Assembly (NCBI RefSeq): GCF_016097555.1
Contig: NC_054703.1
Location: 8,864,673 to 8,928,672 of the forward strand
DNA length: 64,000 nucleotides
Direction: 5' to 3'
Origin: Gigantopelta aegis
Taxonomy: Eukaryota > Mollusca > Gastropoda > Neomphalida > Peltospiridae
This document shows positions 9,633 to 21,590 of this stretch, one piece after another. The notes below the pieces were generated by a model. That model saw nothing but the letters and a program-made list of their open reading frames with translations. It did no database searches and was not told the origin of the DNA. The first letter of the stretch is position 1, and each line of letters opens with the position of its first letter. The position numbers and the translations under genes are program-made.

Positions 9633-12600
9633 AACTTTGAAAGATGATCGGCCTCGGTGTTGTCGTGGGTAAGCCATCGAACATAAGGCTCGTAGGTACA
9701 GGGTTCGCAGCTCGGTACCCACTCAGAGCGAGATTTAACTTTGAAAGATGATCGGCCTCGGTGTTGTCGTGGGTAAGCCATCGAACATAAGGCTCGTAGG
9801 TACAGGGTTCGCAGCTCGGTACCCACTCAGAGCGAGATTTAACTTTGAAAGATGATCGGCCTCGGTGTTGTCGTGGGTAAGTCATCGAACATAAGGCTCG
9901 TAGGTACAGGGTTCGCAGCTCGGTACCCACTCAGATCGAGTTTTAACTTTGAAAGATGATCGGCCTCGGTGTTGTCGTGGGTAAGCCATCGAACATAAGG
10001 CTCGTAGGTACAGGGTTCGCAGCTCGGTACCACTCATAGCGAGTTTTAACTTTGAAAGATGATCGGCCTCGGTGTTGTCGTGGGTAAGTCATCGAACATA
10101 AGGCTCGTAGGTACAGGGTTCGCAGCTCGGTACCCACTCAGATCGAGTTTTAACTTTGAAAGATGATCGGCCTCGGTGTTGTCGTGGGTAAGCCATCGAA
10201 CATAAGGCTCGTAGGTACAGGGTTCGCAGCTCGGTACCCACTCAGAGCGAGATTTAACTTTGAAAGATGATCGGCCTCGGTGTTGTCGTGGGTAAGCCAT
10301 CGAACATAAGGCTCGTAGGTACAGGGTTCGCAGCTCGGTACCCACTCAGAGCGAGATTTAACTTTGAAAGATGATCGGCCTCGGTGTTGTCGTGGGTAAG
10401 TCATCGAACATAAGGCTCGTAGGTACAGGGTTCGCAGCTCGGTACCCACTCAGATCGAGTTTTAACTTTGAAAGATGATCGGCCTCGGTGTTGTCGTGGG
10501 TAAGCCATCGAACATAAGGCTCGTAGGTACAGGGTTCGCAGCTCGGTACCCACTCAGAGCGAGTTTTAACTTTGAAAGATGATCGGCCTCGGTGTTGTCG
10601 TGGGTAAGTCATCGAACATAAGGCTCGTAGGTACAGGGTTCGCAGCTCGGTACCCACTCAGATCGAGATTTAACTTTGAAAGATGATCGGCCTCGGTGTT
10701 GTCGTGGGTAAGCCATCGAACATAAGGCTCGTAGGTACAGGGTTCGCAGCTCGGTACCCACTCAGAGCGAGTTTTAACTTTGAAAGATGATCGGCCTCGG
10801 TGTTGTCGTGGGTAAGCCATCGAACATAAGGCTCGTAGGTACAGGGTTCGCAGCTCGGTACCCACTCAGAGCGAGATTTAACTTTGAAAGATGATCGGCC
10901 TCGGTGTTGTCGTGGGTAAGCCATCGAACATAAGGCTCGTAGGTACAGGGTTCGCAGCTCGGTACCCACTCAGAGCGAGATTTAACTTTGAAAGATGATC
11001 GGCCTCGGTGTTGTCGTGGGTAAGTCATCGAACATAAGGCTCGTAGGTACAGGGTTCGCAGCTCGGTACCCACTCAGATCGAGTTTTAACTTTGAAAGAT
11101 GATCGGCCTCGGTGTTGTCGTGGGTAAGCCATCGAACATAAGGCTCGTAGGTACAGGGTTCGCAGCTCGGTACCCACTCAGAGCGAGTTTTAACTTTGAA
11201 AGATGATCGGCCTCGGTGTTGTCGTGGGTAAGTCATCGATCATAAGGCTCGTAGGTACAGGGTTCGCAGCTCGGTACCCACTCAGATCGAGTTTTAACTT
11301 TGAAAGATGATCGGCCTCGGTGTTGTCGTGGGTAAGCCATCGAACATAAGGCTCGTAGGTACAGGGTTCGCAGCTCGGTACCCACTCAGAGCGAGTTTTA
11401 ACTTTGAAAGATGATCGGCCTCGGTTTTGTCGTGGGTAAGTCATCGAACATAAGGCTCGTAGGTACAGGGTTCGCAGCTCGGTACCCACTCAGAGCGAGT
11501 TTTAACTTTGAAAGATGATCGGCCTCGGTGTTGTCGTGGGTAAGCCATCGAACATAAGGCTCGTAGGTACAGGGTTCGCAGCTCGGTACCCACTCAGAGC
11601 GAGTTTTAACTTTGAAAGATGATCGGCCTCGGTGTTGTCGTGGGTAAGCCATCGAACATAAGGCTCGTAGGTACAGGGTTCGCAGCTCGGTACCCACTCA
11701 GAGCGAGTTTTAACTTTGAAAGATGATCGGCCTCGGTGTTGTCGTGGGTAAGCCATCGAACATAAGGCTCGTAGGTACAGGGTTCGCAGTTCGGTACCCA
11801 CTCAGAGCGAGTTTTAACTTTGAAAGATGATCGGCCTCGGTGTTGTCGTGGGTAAGCCATCGAACATAAGGCTCGTAGGTACAGGGTTCGCAGCTCGGTA
11901 CCCACTCAGAGCGAGTTTTAACTTTGAAAGATGATCGGCCTCGGTGTTGTCGTGGGTAAGCCATCGAACATAAGGCTCGTAGGTACAGGGTTCGCAGCTC
12001 GGTACCCACTCAGAGCGAGTTTTAACTTTGAAAGATGATCGGCCTCGGTGTTGTCGTGGGTAAGTCATCGAACATAAGGCTCGTAGGTACAGGGTTCGCA
12101 GCTCGGTACCCACTCAGAGCGAGTTTTAACTTTGAAAGATGATCGGCCTCGGTGTTGTCGTGGGTAAGCCATCGAACATAAGGCTCGTAGGTACAGGGTT
12201 CGCAGCTCGGTACCCACTCAGAGCGAGTTTTAACTTTGAAAGATGATCGGCCTCGGTGTTGTCGTGGGTAAGTCATCGAACATAAGGCTCGTAGGTACAG
12301 GGTTCGCAGCTCGGTACCCACTCAGAGCGAGTTTTAACTTTGAAAGATGATCGGCCTCGGTGTTGTCGTGGGTAAGCCATCGAACATAAGGCTCGTAGGT
12401 ACAGGGTTCGCAGCTCGGTACCCACTCAGAGCGAGTTTTAACTTTGAAAGATGATCGGCCTCGGTGTTGTCGTGAGTAAGCCATCGAACATAAGGCTCGC
12501 AGGTACAGGGTTCGCAGCTCGGTACCCACTCAGAGCGAGTTTTAACTTTGAAAGATGATCGGCCTCGGTGTTGTCGTGGGTAAGCCATCGAACATAAGGC

Positions 12601-12654
12601 TCGTAGGTACAGGGTTCGCAGCTCGGTACCGGCTCCCACTCAGAGCGAGTTTTA
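9633..12654 (+). repeat. 104-bp satellite, about 29 copies, derived from a SINE head
   Basis: Head-to-tail monomers of 104 bp start aactttgaaagatgatcggc. Within each, gtgggtaagccatcg and agggttcgcagctcg occupy the places of pol III A and B boxes. The same segment is the head of a SINE seen at 59080-59310 and inversely at 56890-57110, and the last monomer continues into that SINE's body at 12655. Monomers are nearly identical. Two linked variants (agtcatcg with gatcgag; agccatcg with gagcgag) alternate in a recurring order, which indicates higher-order units. Minus-strand frames of 99 codons recur with the array and are not genes. Confidence 0.95.
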
Positions 12655-12830
12655 ACGCCTCAATGGGTAGGCGTAAGGTCGCTGCACCCTCTTCTCTCTC
12701 ACTAACCACAATCAATTAACAACTAACCAACTATCCTGGACAGAGAGCCCAGATAGCTGAGGTGTTTGCTCAGCACAGCGTGCTTGAAACTTAATTGGAT
12801 GTATGCAGGAAAATAAGTTGAAATAAAATG
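12655..12830 (+). repeat. SINE body and tail adjoining the 104-bp satellite
   Basis: cctcaatgggtaggcgtaag, ccctcttctctctcactaac and cagcacagcgtgcttgaaac match the SINE copies at 59160-59300 and 56890-57000 in order. This is the unamplified remainder of the founder SINE. Confidence 0.85.
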
Positions 12831-12899
12831 AAAGTTTATCAAGAAGATTAAAACAGTAGATCAACAGGAGACTGGGATCAATTTGTGAAGAAAAAAGTA

Positions 12900-13105
12900 A
12901 AAATGTGTTTTGTTTAACGACACCACTAGAGCATATCAATTTATTAATCATCGGCTATTGGATGTCAATCATCTGGTATTTTGACATATATTTTATAGGT
13001 ATCACCTCTCAGACATGATAGCACATATCACGATATTTGATATACCAATCGTAGTGCACTGGCTGGAACGAGATATAATCCAATGAGCCCAGTGACGGGG
13101 ATCCG
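12900..13105 (-). repeat. SINE, minus strand
   Basis: Tail (gttttgtttaacgacaccac), atcggctattggatgtcaat, body (ggtgcactggctgg-like) and ggggatcc near the head. The head is truncated. Confidence 0.8.
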
Positions 13106-13280
13106 AAAATGTAGCGACTTCCCTCTAAGACTATAATTATGTCAGCATTGTCATATGTTTTACACCCAATAGCCGAATGAATGAATGAATGTTTAACGAC
13201 ACCTGAACACAAAAATGCACATCGGTTGTTGCGTGCATCCAATTAATGGTGATTAAACTGATTTAAATATAAATATCTTG
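13106..13280. repeat. Dispersed repeat shared with 26997-27172
   Basis: The run from gtagcgacttccctctaag through gcattgtcatatgttttaca, gtgcatccaattaatggtga and atatcttggatta reappears next to the N gap at 26997-27172 with about 90% identity by eye. There it leads into LINE coding. The (GAAT)n step near 13178-13191 differs in number. Confidence 0.8.
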
Positions 13281-13292
13281 GATTAGGTTTAG

Positions 13293-13464
<172 letters not shown>

Positions 13465-13821
13465 GAATTTGCTCTGAATATGTAAAACTCATTACATCTC
13501 TTCACAATCCCCCGCTGTCTATTTGTCGCCCCCCTCCTCTGATTTTGGAGCACCCTGGACATTTTCGATGCGGTTTTCTGTTTCTTTGTTGTATAAGTGA
13601 GCATATTGTTCGAAATATAAAGTACCTGTGAAAATTGGCACTGACAGTGATATATCGTCGACTCCTGCACTGAACGTGACCGGTGGGGTGGTAGTAGCGT
13701 CATGGTATGGACAGCAAACAATGACATCGAACAAAACAACCTCATTCATGGTAATCTGAATGATCAGCATTACAGTGACGAAATCATAACACCAGGTGTA
13801 GTTGTCATTCCGTTCATGCAG

Positions 13822-13822
<1 letters not shown>

Positions 13823-13876
<54 letters not shown>
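13823..13876. repeat. (TA)n microsatellite
   Basis: About 27 TA dinucleotides. The flanking 168-codon minus-strand frame (13519-14025) runs through this microsatellite and shows no recognisable domain, so I do not call it a gene. Confidence 0.95.
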
Positions 13877-13879
<3 letters not shown>

Positions 13880-14750
13880 TCATTGATTAGTTTTAATTCG
13901 CCTACATATACCAGACACGTAGGGTCACAATGAAAAGTTAATAGCGCGTATGACCACCAAATATTATTATTTTCTAATATAAGCCCATTAAAGGCTCCTG
14001 TTAACATAAACTTTATTTTGATCAAATATTTATTGTTACATGCAAGTGATAATAAAGATTATTGTTTAAAACCATATTGTTGTACAAGACTGAGTCGAAA
14101 CAATAAATCAGTTGGAAATGCATACATGCATAGATTAAAAATGCCATGATAAAGATGGATGCATATTTTACAGATAATAAAATGTCTGTGTCACATTTCC
14201 ATCACTGTCTTCAACCTGGTTGTCACAGTCTTCAATTATCAACAGTATACCAGTCTATATAGATGGTATATAGTGTCTTCTGTTTCTATTTTCCAGCCTA
14301 TATCAACGGCACTTGGTGTCACCGGGTCATATTCTACATTACACTCTGGTTGATTGTATGTTGTGTATGTTGTATCAAGAAATCCCTACATAGTTACACT
14401 TTGGATTCTGCCCTTCTTTTGCACAGAACAAAATATATCCTGGCAGGATATTGAAAATTGTATGAGAAGTGAATTTCTCCCTTTCAAGAAGAAAGAGAAT
14501 AATTGTAATCCAAATAGGCGAAGTGAACATTTATTTGTACATTTTGTAATGTTTTGTCATGTCCTGCATTCATTCGGAAAGGCTTCAAATTAGACGCACG
14601 GTTCTGATTCCTGGGTACACTGAAGTATTACCCCCAGCGTATACAACTTTACAAACATTTCGATTGTCAATACAGATTCAACGATACTTGCAACAATTTT
14701 AGGACCATATTTGAGAGCAATGGAACTCCAGGGATCTCTAGGAATGTCAA
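13880..14750. other. Unassigned AT-rich sequence
   Basis: Short open frames of 63-79 codons on the plus strand at 14159-14593 overlap in three frames and have no recognisable motif. I see no repeat shared with the rest of the window. Confidence 0.4.
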
Positions 14751-15990
14751 GCACAAAATATAGTCTCTGTCTTCTGAGCTAAGGGCAACTTACTTACATC
14801 CTTCAATTGCAGCATGAGCTGCTTGTAATAGCACGTGCCAGTCAACTTGAAAACACCGGATGGCACACAACGTTGAATACTGTTTTAATATTTGTTATAA
14901 AAATACTTTCACTTGGGGTATATTTGTTTATACTACCTTAGTTCATTGTTTGAATAGGAAAGTATTTAAATTGGTGATATTTGTAATCTGACTCTGAAAG
15001 GTTCTCAGTTGCTTTACAAAATATGTTGCTGGCTTCCATCTCATAATGCTTTATGCAACATTGATTTACCACGTCTCAAAAAATAACACAATCACTGTTT
15101 ACTACCTGGACCAAGTCAATCCCATCAACAATAGTTACACATTTTTTTTAGACTATCTGGTCATGTAAAATTCATCTGCAAAGAGGCCCATGACAGAGGT
15201 ACCAATGAACGTTAAAGAATATCTGGAACTTGTACCTTGTGCCAGCTCAGTGATGCACTCAAACAGTGATTGATCTTCAATTAATTTTCCTGGCGCAAAT
15301 AGCTAATGCTTCAGCGTTTCGTATTCTGATTTTATCATGGGATTTATTGTTATATATAGTTGCTCACCCTTGAAGGTTGCATAACGTTGTTCTTCATCAA
15401 GTCAAAAGCAGCATCCACTGAAACTGCCTATGTAGTACAGATATTCTCAGAAAATGCATTTAATCAACATTGAATGAGGCGCCCTACCAGTACTATGGAA
15501 TGCATTCATAATCGCTTTAAAAGTTTGGCTTTGGAAACTTTTTTGTGATGACACATTGATGTCCTGCTGTATCTTGTTAGCACCAGAATTTAGCTTTAAC
15601 TCTGTTGTGACCTCTAGAGTCCTGGCATCTGTGTTTACTTTAACATAGTTGTTATTAGGAATTCATCCACATATACTGTTGACAAACATCTGACAAAAAA
15701 AAGAAAATAAAGTTGCCAATCTGAAAGGCTTCAAACATATCAGGGATGACACGATTGCTTCTATTTCTGAAATTCATAATACAGCTTGCCAAGCAGAGCA
15801 CCACAGACTCACTAACATAATAGCCCTGACGTGCAATGTTCACATGAGATGCACGTAGATGGCTAAGCAATGCATCTATGTAAATGTGAAGCATCACAAA
15901 TGCTGAACATTCTTCATTTCTGTGGAACACACGTTTGAATAAATCTAAGCTAAAACTTGGCAAACCGTTAGGCTGTCAAATTTCATTTGG
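14750..15990 (-). pseudogene. Decayed coding region of unknown family
   Basis: Several patches on the minus strand read like protein but lie in different frames. One is 15963-15655 (102 codons, including CLASCIMNFRNRSNRVIPD). Another is about 15640-15480 (NSGANKIQQDINVSSQKSFQ, in frame with the first apart from stops). A third, near 15290-15170, includes LAQGTSSRYSLTFIGTSVMG and ends in a stop. A patch near 14850-14800 (WHVLLQAAHAAIEG) is followed by GTAAGT-like sequence. Stops and shifts separate the patches. I do not recognise the family; a transposon or virus-derived gene, or a multi-exon host pseudogene, are all possible. Confidence 0.45.
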
Positions 15991-16081
15991 GACGAGTTTA
16001 TAACCATGCTAGGTTGTTGTTTTTTTTTTTTTGTTTTTTTTTGCCCAAATAGTAAACTGACCAGACTGGTCTCATCAGACG

Positions 16082-16700
16082 TTTAGAGCTTCATAATATG
16101 CATGTACATGGTTATACATCTTAACTTTCGATGACTCAACTAATTACGTCTTTGGCAATCCTATACCACTATACCTATGTACCAGCCTTGAAATCATCAT
16201 AAGACTATTAGAGCTTCATAATATACATGTACGTGGTTATACATCTTAACTTTCGATGACTCAACTAATTACGTCTTTAGCAATCCTATACCACTATACC
16301 TATGTACCAGCCTTGAAATCATCATAAGACTATTAGAGCTTCATAATATACATGTACATGGTTATACATCTTAACTTTCAATGACTCAACTAATTACGTC
16401 TTTAGCAATCCTATACCACTATACCTATGTACCAGCCTTGAAATCATCATAAGACTATTAGAGCTTCATAATATACATGTGCATGGTTATACATCTTAAC
16501 TTTCGATGACTCAACTAATTACGTCTTTAGCAATCCTATACCACTATACCTATGTACCAGCCTTGAAATCATCATAAGACTATTAGAGCTTCATAATATA
16601 CATGTACATGGTTATACATCTTAAGTTTCGATGACTCAACTAATTACGTCTTTAGCAATCCTATACCACTATACCTATGTACCAGCCTTGAAATCACCAT
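16082..16700. repeat. 125-bp tandem repeat, about five copies
   Basis: Units beginning ttagagcttcataata recur at 16083, 16208, 16333, 16458 and 16583 with only a few substitutions, which points to recent amplification. No open frame of note. Confidence 0.95.
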
Positions 16701-17689
16701 CATATGATGCATATAACATTAAAGATGATTCCATTCTTTAAAAGATAATGGCATAGCCGTCGTTATTGCTTTACAAAGTGATTGATTCATCACTACGGCA
16801 ATGGTTTGTAAAGGTAGTTTTATTGTGATATGCTCTGGTTCACAATTGCAGATATAATCGTTGGCTCGGAACATGATGCATTGATAGTAGGCAGGTATAT
16901 TTGAGATGGTTCATATTGAATTATCTGATACTCATACTGAATTCGGTCCAACATTGGATTTTCCATTTATCTGTGTTAGTCTGCCTTGCTAGACGCCAAA
17001 TGAGGTTATTTGTTTTTAAGCAACTTTAGCTAAATGTTTGGAGTTTTGTTTTATCACTGGTACAATCCATTATCAATGACTGTGGTCCAACACATGCATC
17101 AGGAACATAAACTTTCAAATATTTGCTCCACCAGTGAATGACAAATCCAGTCTAACAATGTTGTCCAAAGCTAGATTCGTCTGTATTAAGCTAAATGGTG
17201 GTTGAAACATATTGAAGTGCTAACTCGTGGTAGCCTCTAGTTTCAGGAGACATAAAGCTCTATCATTTGTCTTCAGCAGGGAGTATGGCACACCCTATCA
17301 TGTCATGTCTGGAATCGTTCAATACAATTATGCAGGTAGTAATGCATTAATATTAAATTTTAGGAAACATATTCAGCTGAATCACTTACCAGTGTATTAA
17401 TGCAATTAATAAATAGGTAAACTTAAATATAATAAAACTGTGTTGCTTTGATCTTTTAAGTTGTGGAGTCAACAGTATGCCTATTTGGGTGTGGTCTAGT
17501 TATGATATGTTAATATCTTCCATGGACTCTGTATAAAGATATAATTTCAAACAATTTGTGTGCAATAAAACCCCTGAAACACAATGTCACCTTAAACTTC
17601 AAGTGAAATTACTGTTGGGAAATGGTGGAAATTGCATTACGTAATGTAAAACAAAAGTGTTACTTGAGACCCTAACCCTCTAGGGATGA
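16701..17689. other. Unassigned; weak coding-like traces on the minus strand
   Basis: About 17250-17050 on the minus strand contains a short readable run (KVYVPDACVGPQSLIMDC) between stops. It may belong with the decayed region at 14750-15990. Otherwise AT-rich sequence without features. Confidence 0.3.
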
Positions 17690-18370
17690 CACGATTGCTT
17701 CTAATTCTGAAATTCATATTCCACTAACGTGTTTTTCTCTTATTTGTGTCTCGCCCATCCTAATAAATATGTTATGTTTTATTTAGTTACTGTTAGCAAT
17801 TCCATTGAAATATTGCTGTTTAGGAAATAAGGGTAGGGTTATAAAATGTCTAATTACACTTCACATCTTGCACCAAACTTTATTTATAGGATGCAAATAA
17901 TCACTAAATCCAAACGAGCTTCTGTTATAATTAGAACATTGAAAGAGAATATTTGAGGTGCTAGGCCTAAACTTTATGTTAAATTTCTAGCGAAAAATAA
18001 AACTGTGTGAATTGTATTTTGTAAATTTACAGAAAAAGTGTTATATGAGACCCTAATGCTTTTAATATAGTCACCTTTTAGCAATTCTGTAAACATATAC
18101 CTGTTGAGGAATGGGTGTGGGTTATAAAATGTGTAATTACACAGCAAATCTTGCAACAAAACCTTATTTGTAGGATGCAAATAATAACTGGATGTCCAAA
18201 TGAGCTTACGTTTTAATTACAATATTTAAAGAGAATATTTGAGGCGCTGAGCCTAAACTTTATGTTAAATCTCTACTGAAAAAACAAAACAAAAAACTAT
18301 GTGAAAGGTATTTTGTAACTTTACAGAAAAAGTGTTATATGAGACCCTAATCCTGAACGGATTTCAATAC
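17640..18370. repeat. Diverged direct repeat, about 285-bp period
   Basis: The landmarks gtgttatatgagaccctaa (near 18038 and 18330, with a diverged one near 17658), cctaaactttatgttaaat (near 17968 and 18252) and tttataggatgcaaataat (near 17882 and 18166) recur in the same order. The copies differ by substitutions and small indels. No gene. Confidence 0.8.
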
Positions 18371-18582
18371 TGGCAATATATCTGAATTTTCCAGTCATTT
18401 ATCTCTCAACCCTCCAAGTTGTGTATTCCTAAATGCCCTGACAGATATTTTACAATGCTTTTCATATAGTCACCCGTTAGCAGGGTCACACAACGGGTGG
18501 ATACACACAGAAAGCTGTGAGTCTTGCAATGCTATCATACATTTTCCATCCTTTGACAAAAATCACTATGAGCATTCGTCAC

Positions 18583-18598
18583 CCCCCCCCCCCCCCCC
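18583..18598. repeat. C homopolymer (about 16 bp)
   Basis: An uninterrupted C run. Similar G runs occur at about 1118-1131, 25970-25980 and 26684-26699. Confidence 0.9.
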
Positions 18599-18726
18599 AG
18601 ATGGTACCGACCGACCCCTCTGGCTCATGGACTATTAAGAAGCTACATGCCAATTAATTAGTTCCCCTTTGACGCAAACGGGGAATATCCTAAACATGAA
18701 TATTTTCTACCTCAATAAAATGTAAT

Positions 18727-18809
18727 AGTGTGTGTATGCGTGTGTGTGTGCGCGCGCGTACGTGCGTGCATGCGTGCGCACGCGCATGTGTGTGTGTGTG
18801 TGTGTGTGC

Positions 18810-18855
<46 letters not shown>
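18727..18855. repeat. (TG)n/(CG) microsatellite
   Basis: Alternating purine-pyrimidine TG repeat with a CG-rich middle (gcgcgcgtacgtgcgtgcat). This is a composition prone to Z-DNA. No gene. Confidence 0.95.
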
Positions 18856-18857
<2 letters not shown>

Positions 18858-18921
18858 AGACGTATATAAGTACTAGACCATGTGTATATATATTTCAATA
18901 TTTATTTGTTTTGTTAATTGA

Positions 18922-19309
18922 TTAAAGGGACATTCCTGAGTGTGCTGCCTTGTAAGATGTTTCCGACTAATAAAATATTTCTACGATCAAACTTACATAT
19001 TAAATATATTTTCTTGTTTAGAATATCGGTGTCTGTATATTCAATTTGTTTCTGGTCGTCTTAATATTTGTAAGAAACCCAAACTGGATTTTGGCTTCAA
19101 ATAATTCCGTACGTACGAAAAAAAATGATTTTGGATATACAATGAAATTTAACCTGGTGCAAATATTAGAATGATCAGAAACACGTTTAATATACATCCA
19201 CTAATATTGTATGCAGATAAATATATTTAATATATAATTACAGTCGTCAAAGTCTCTGTTAGCCGATAGCATGTTAAAAATTACAGCAAACTCAGGAATG
19301 TCCCTTTAA
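18922..19309. mobile_element. TTAA-flanked MITE (piggyBac-like), 388 bp
   Basis: Perfect terminal inverted repeats TTAAAGGGACATTCCTGAGT (18922-18941) and the reverse complement at 19290-19309, with TTAA at both outer edges. There is no transposase. TTAA target sites are typical of piggyBac-family cut-and-paste transposition. A related element with different TIR interiors lies at 60028-60405. Confidence 0.9.
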
Positions 19310-20084
19310 AATGATCAGAAGGTAAGATGCCTATCTCTATTAACAAGTGTTGGTAGTGATGAATGTTGGTAAAACGCTGACCGGAATGGAACACTCGACA
19401 AACTGAATGTTTTATTTTAAAAATATTAAACGAAGTGTTCGTCCACTGTGCATAGCTGAAAAACCCCCATATATTTTATCAGTCATGTAGCTAGTTGCTT
19501 TGAAAATTGAAAATGACGAATCGCACGTGTGGAAAGGTTATTTTTGAAAATACATGTGTCTGAACGCAATTAAGAACTACCAACCTTTAGAGTTTAAGTG
19601 TTAAAGGTTGACTTGTTGATAAAGGACAGTTAAAATCATACCGAAAATGTATTACCAAGTATAGTGAAATATTAGAAAATTACATTACTTATGTTTTCAT
19701 TTCCACTAAAGACTATTTAAATGTTATGTTTTAAAAACATTAAAAATCCTGCATTAAACTATTTTGAATAATGACGTAATTCCTATGATTTTCTGTATAG
19801 TGTATGCACTGGAAATATTAGAATGGCGTGTCATATTTATAAGGCGTCTTTGTTTTCGGGAAAAAAATGGAACATTAAGCGTAGATTTGTACAGCGCTTA
19901 CGTGAAAGCGAAGTGGGATTAACACTTTTTACTCGTTATGGGGAATAAAAAGTATACAGTGAAATAGATTTAACCATACCGATTGCAGTTCATAATTGTA
20001 CTATGAAGTTAATCTTTGAAGAAAGAAATGTCTGCAACTGACAGTCCTTTGTTGTATGGTCTACTGCTGGTGTATATTTGAACA
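19310..20084. other. Unassigned AT-rich sequence
   Basis: No repeat shared within the window and no coding-like frame. Confidence 0.4.
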
Positions 20085-20215
20085 CAGGCCTCGACTAAGT
20101 TATGTTTCTCGATACCTGATTCACAAAGCTGATGTGTGGGTTCAGGACAGCGTGCTTGCGCCTTAATATAAGCACGAACATAACTACATAAATACATGAA
20201 TGAATGCTTTTTTAA
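20085..20215 (+). repeat. SINE tail (104-bp satellite founder family)
   Basis: Contains acaaagctgatgtgtgggtt, aggacagcgtgcttgcgcct and taatataagcacgaacataa, matching the 3' part of the SINE at 12740-12830. The 62-codon frame on the opposite strand is not a gene. Confidence 0.65.
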
Positions 20216-20459
20216 CTTAATATTTTAAAAACAAACAAATTCATTTCGTGAATTTAGTCAAATTTGTTTAAACTGTGTGACCGGCCGTATCTAACTTGTA
20301 TCAGTATGTACCGGAAACACATAATTATTTTAATAGGTCTTAGTAGGCTGAAAAAACAACAACAAACAACTAAAATTTAAGGACATATCTATTACATACT
20401 TTTGCTAACAAGTAGTGGTAGTCTCAAGAATAACAGTGTCTCAAGGATGCAGTCTTGGA

Positions 20460-20555
20460 TGTCACTGGTGTTAAAAATTGTCATTGGTGTTACACATTGT
20501 CATTGGTGTTACACATTGTCATTGGTTTTACAAATTGTCTTTGGTGTTACTCAGG
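20460..20555. repeat. Short tandem repeat, about 20-bp unit
   Basis: gtcattggtgttacacatt and variants occur about four times in a row. Low complexity, no gene. Confidence 0.8.
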
Positions 20556-21465
20556 AATATTTTATCTATTCTCAAGAAAATTAATTTTTGAAATTTAAAT
20601 TGTTCATTAAGGAAAACATAGCTTCTAACTTTATGACATTGATGAAATTTATTGTGTAGGTCTCCATAGTTTAAATAATTAAAACTGCCACAGTGTATAA
20701 TTTAAGTCACATATAGAATAGCTGTGTGATAATGCAAAACTACAACCTTAGATACTTTTTTAATGCTAAAGTTATTCTAAATATGTTATTAAGGACACTT
20801 GTGACCATTATACAACGAGCCTCGAGTTGTAAGAGCGCTCAGACTAGCAAGTGGACAGTCGTAGAAGTCGTGACAGCAGGAAGTTGGCAAACTTTCTTCA
20901 GGCAGTTGGTAGTCTGCGATTAGCATAAGAAATTGAATACTACATTCGTGTCCGTTAGATACCATGCATCCTGAAACACGTTTAAAACGTATCCAACGTG
21001 TTAAATACGTTTGTAAACCACTCGCTGAAGATAGGCAATATCCAATGACCCACTCATGTAGTATTATCTACATTGCAAATGACAAACAACTAGCTACAAA
21101 GAGAGTTCACTCGTCAAATTAAAGAACAAATTAGATTTATACTCACTTGCGTCTTGTGTCTGTTGAGGATTCCTCAAGACGTTTGCAATATCTGGTTTAC
21201 GATCATCTTTTCTGTGATTTATAGCAGCAAAACAACCAATCAGAAAGCTAATGATATGAATTTGATTTTTCCAGTTTTTGCTGCTTGTGATTGACAAGGT
21301 TATTATAGTTCTAGCTGATGAACCAATCATATTTTGCATTGGTTCTAAGTGAAACGAATGCTACTGTTCTATTATTTATGTATCGGGTAAACTCTCTACT
21401 CGCTCTACTGTATGCGCCATACATGATGGACATCTTCAATACTATTTCTGCAGTCATGCAGATAC
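20556..21465. other. Unassigned sequence
   Basis: Contains open frames of 65 (20726-20923) and 81 codons (21094-21339, minus) with no recognisable motif. The segment with tttatagcagcaaaacaacc near 21220 faintly resembles 52165-52195 (tttttatagcggccacgcaa). This may mark an old shared repeat. Confidence 0.35.
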
Positions 21466-21590
21466 GATACGTAGCCTAGTGGCAAAGCGCTCTCTTGACG
21501 CGCGGTAGATGTAGGTTCGATCCCCATCGGCGGGGCATTTGGACTATTTCTCGTCCCGCCCAGTGCACCGTGACTGGTATATCAAGGTTC
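21466..21590 (+). repeat. SINE head and proximal body
   Basis: gatacgtagcctagtggcaa, gtaggttcgatccccatcgg and gcaccgtgactggtatatca are intact. The distal body is missing. Confidence 0.85.

Noticed and set aside
9601..12639. Overlapping 99-codon minus frames (MGTELRTLYLRALCSM) as a gene family
   Set aside because: They recur every 104 or 208 bp with the satellite and overlap one another. They are a by-product of the repeat.
9633..12654. CRISPR array
   Set aside because: No unique spacers between repeats; monomers abut and the genome is eukaryotic. The same applies to the other tandem arrays.
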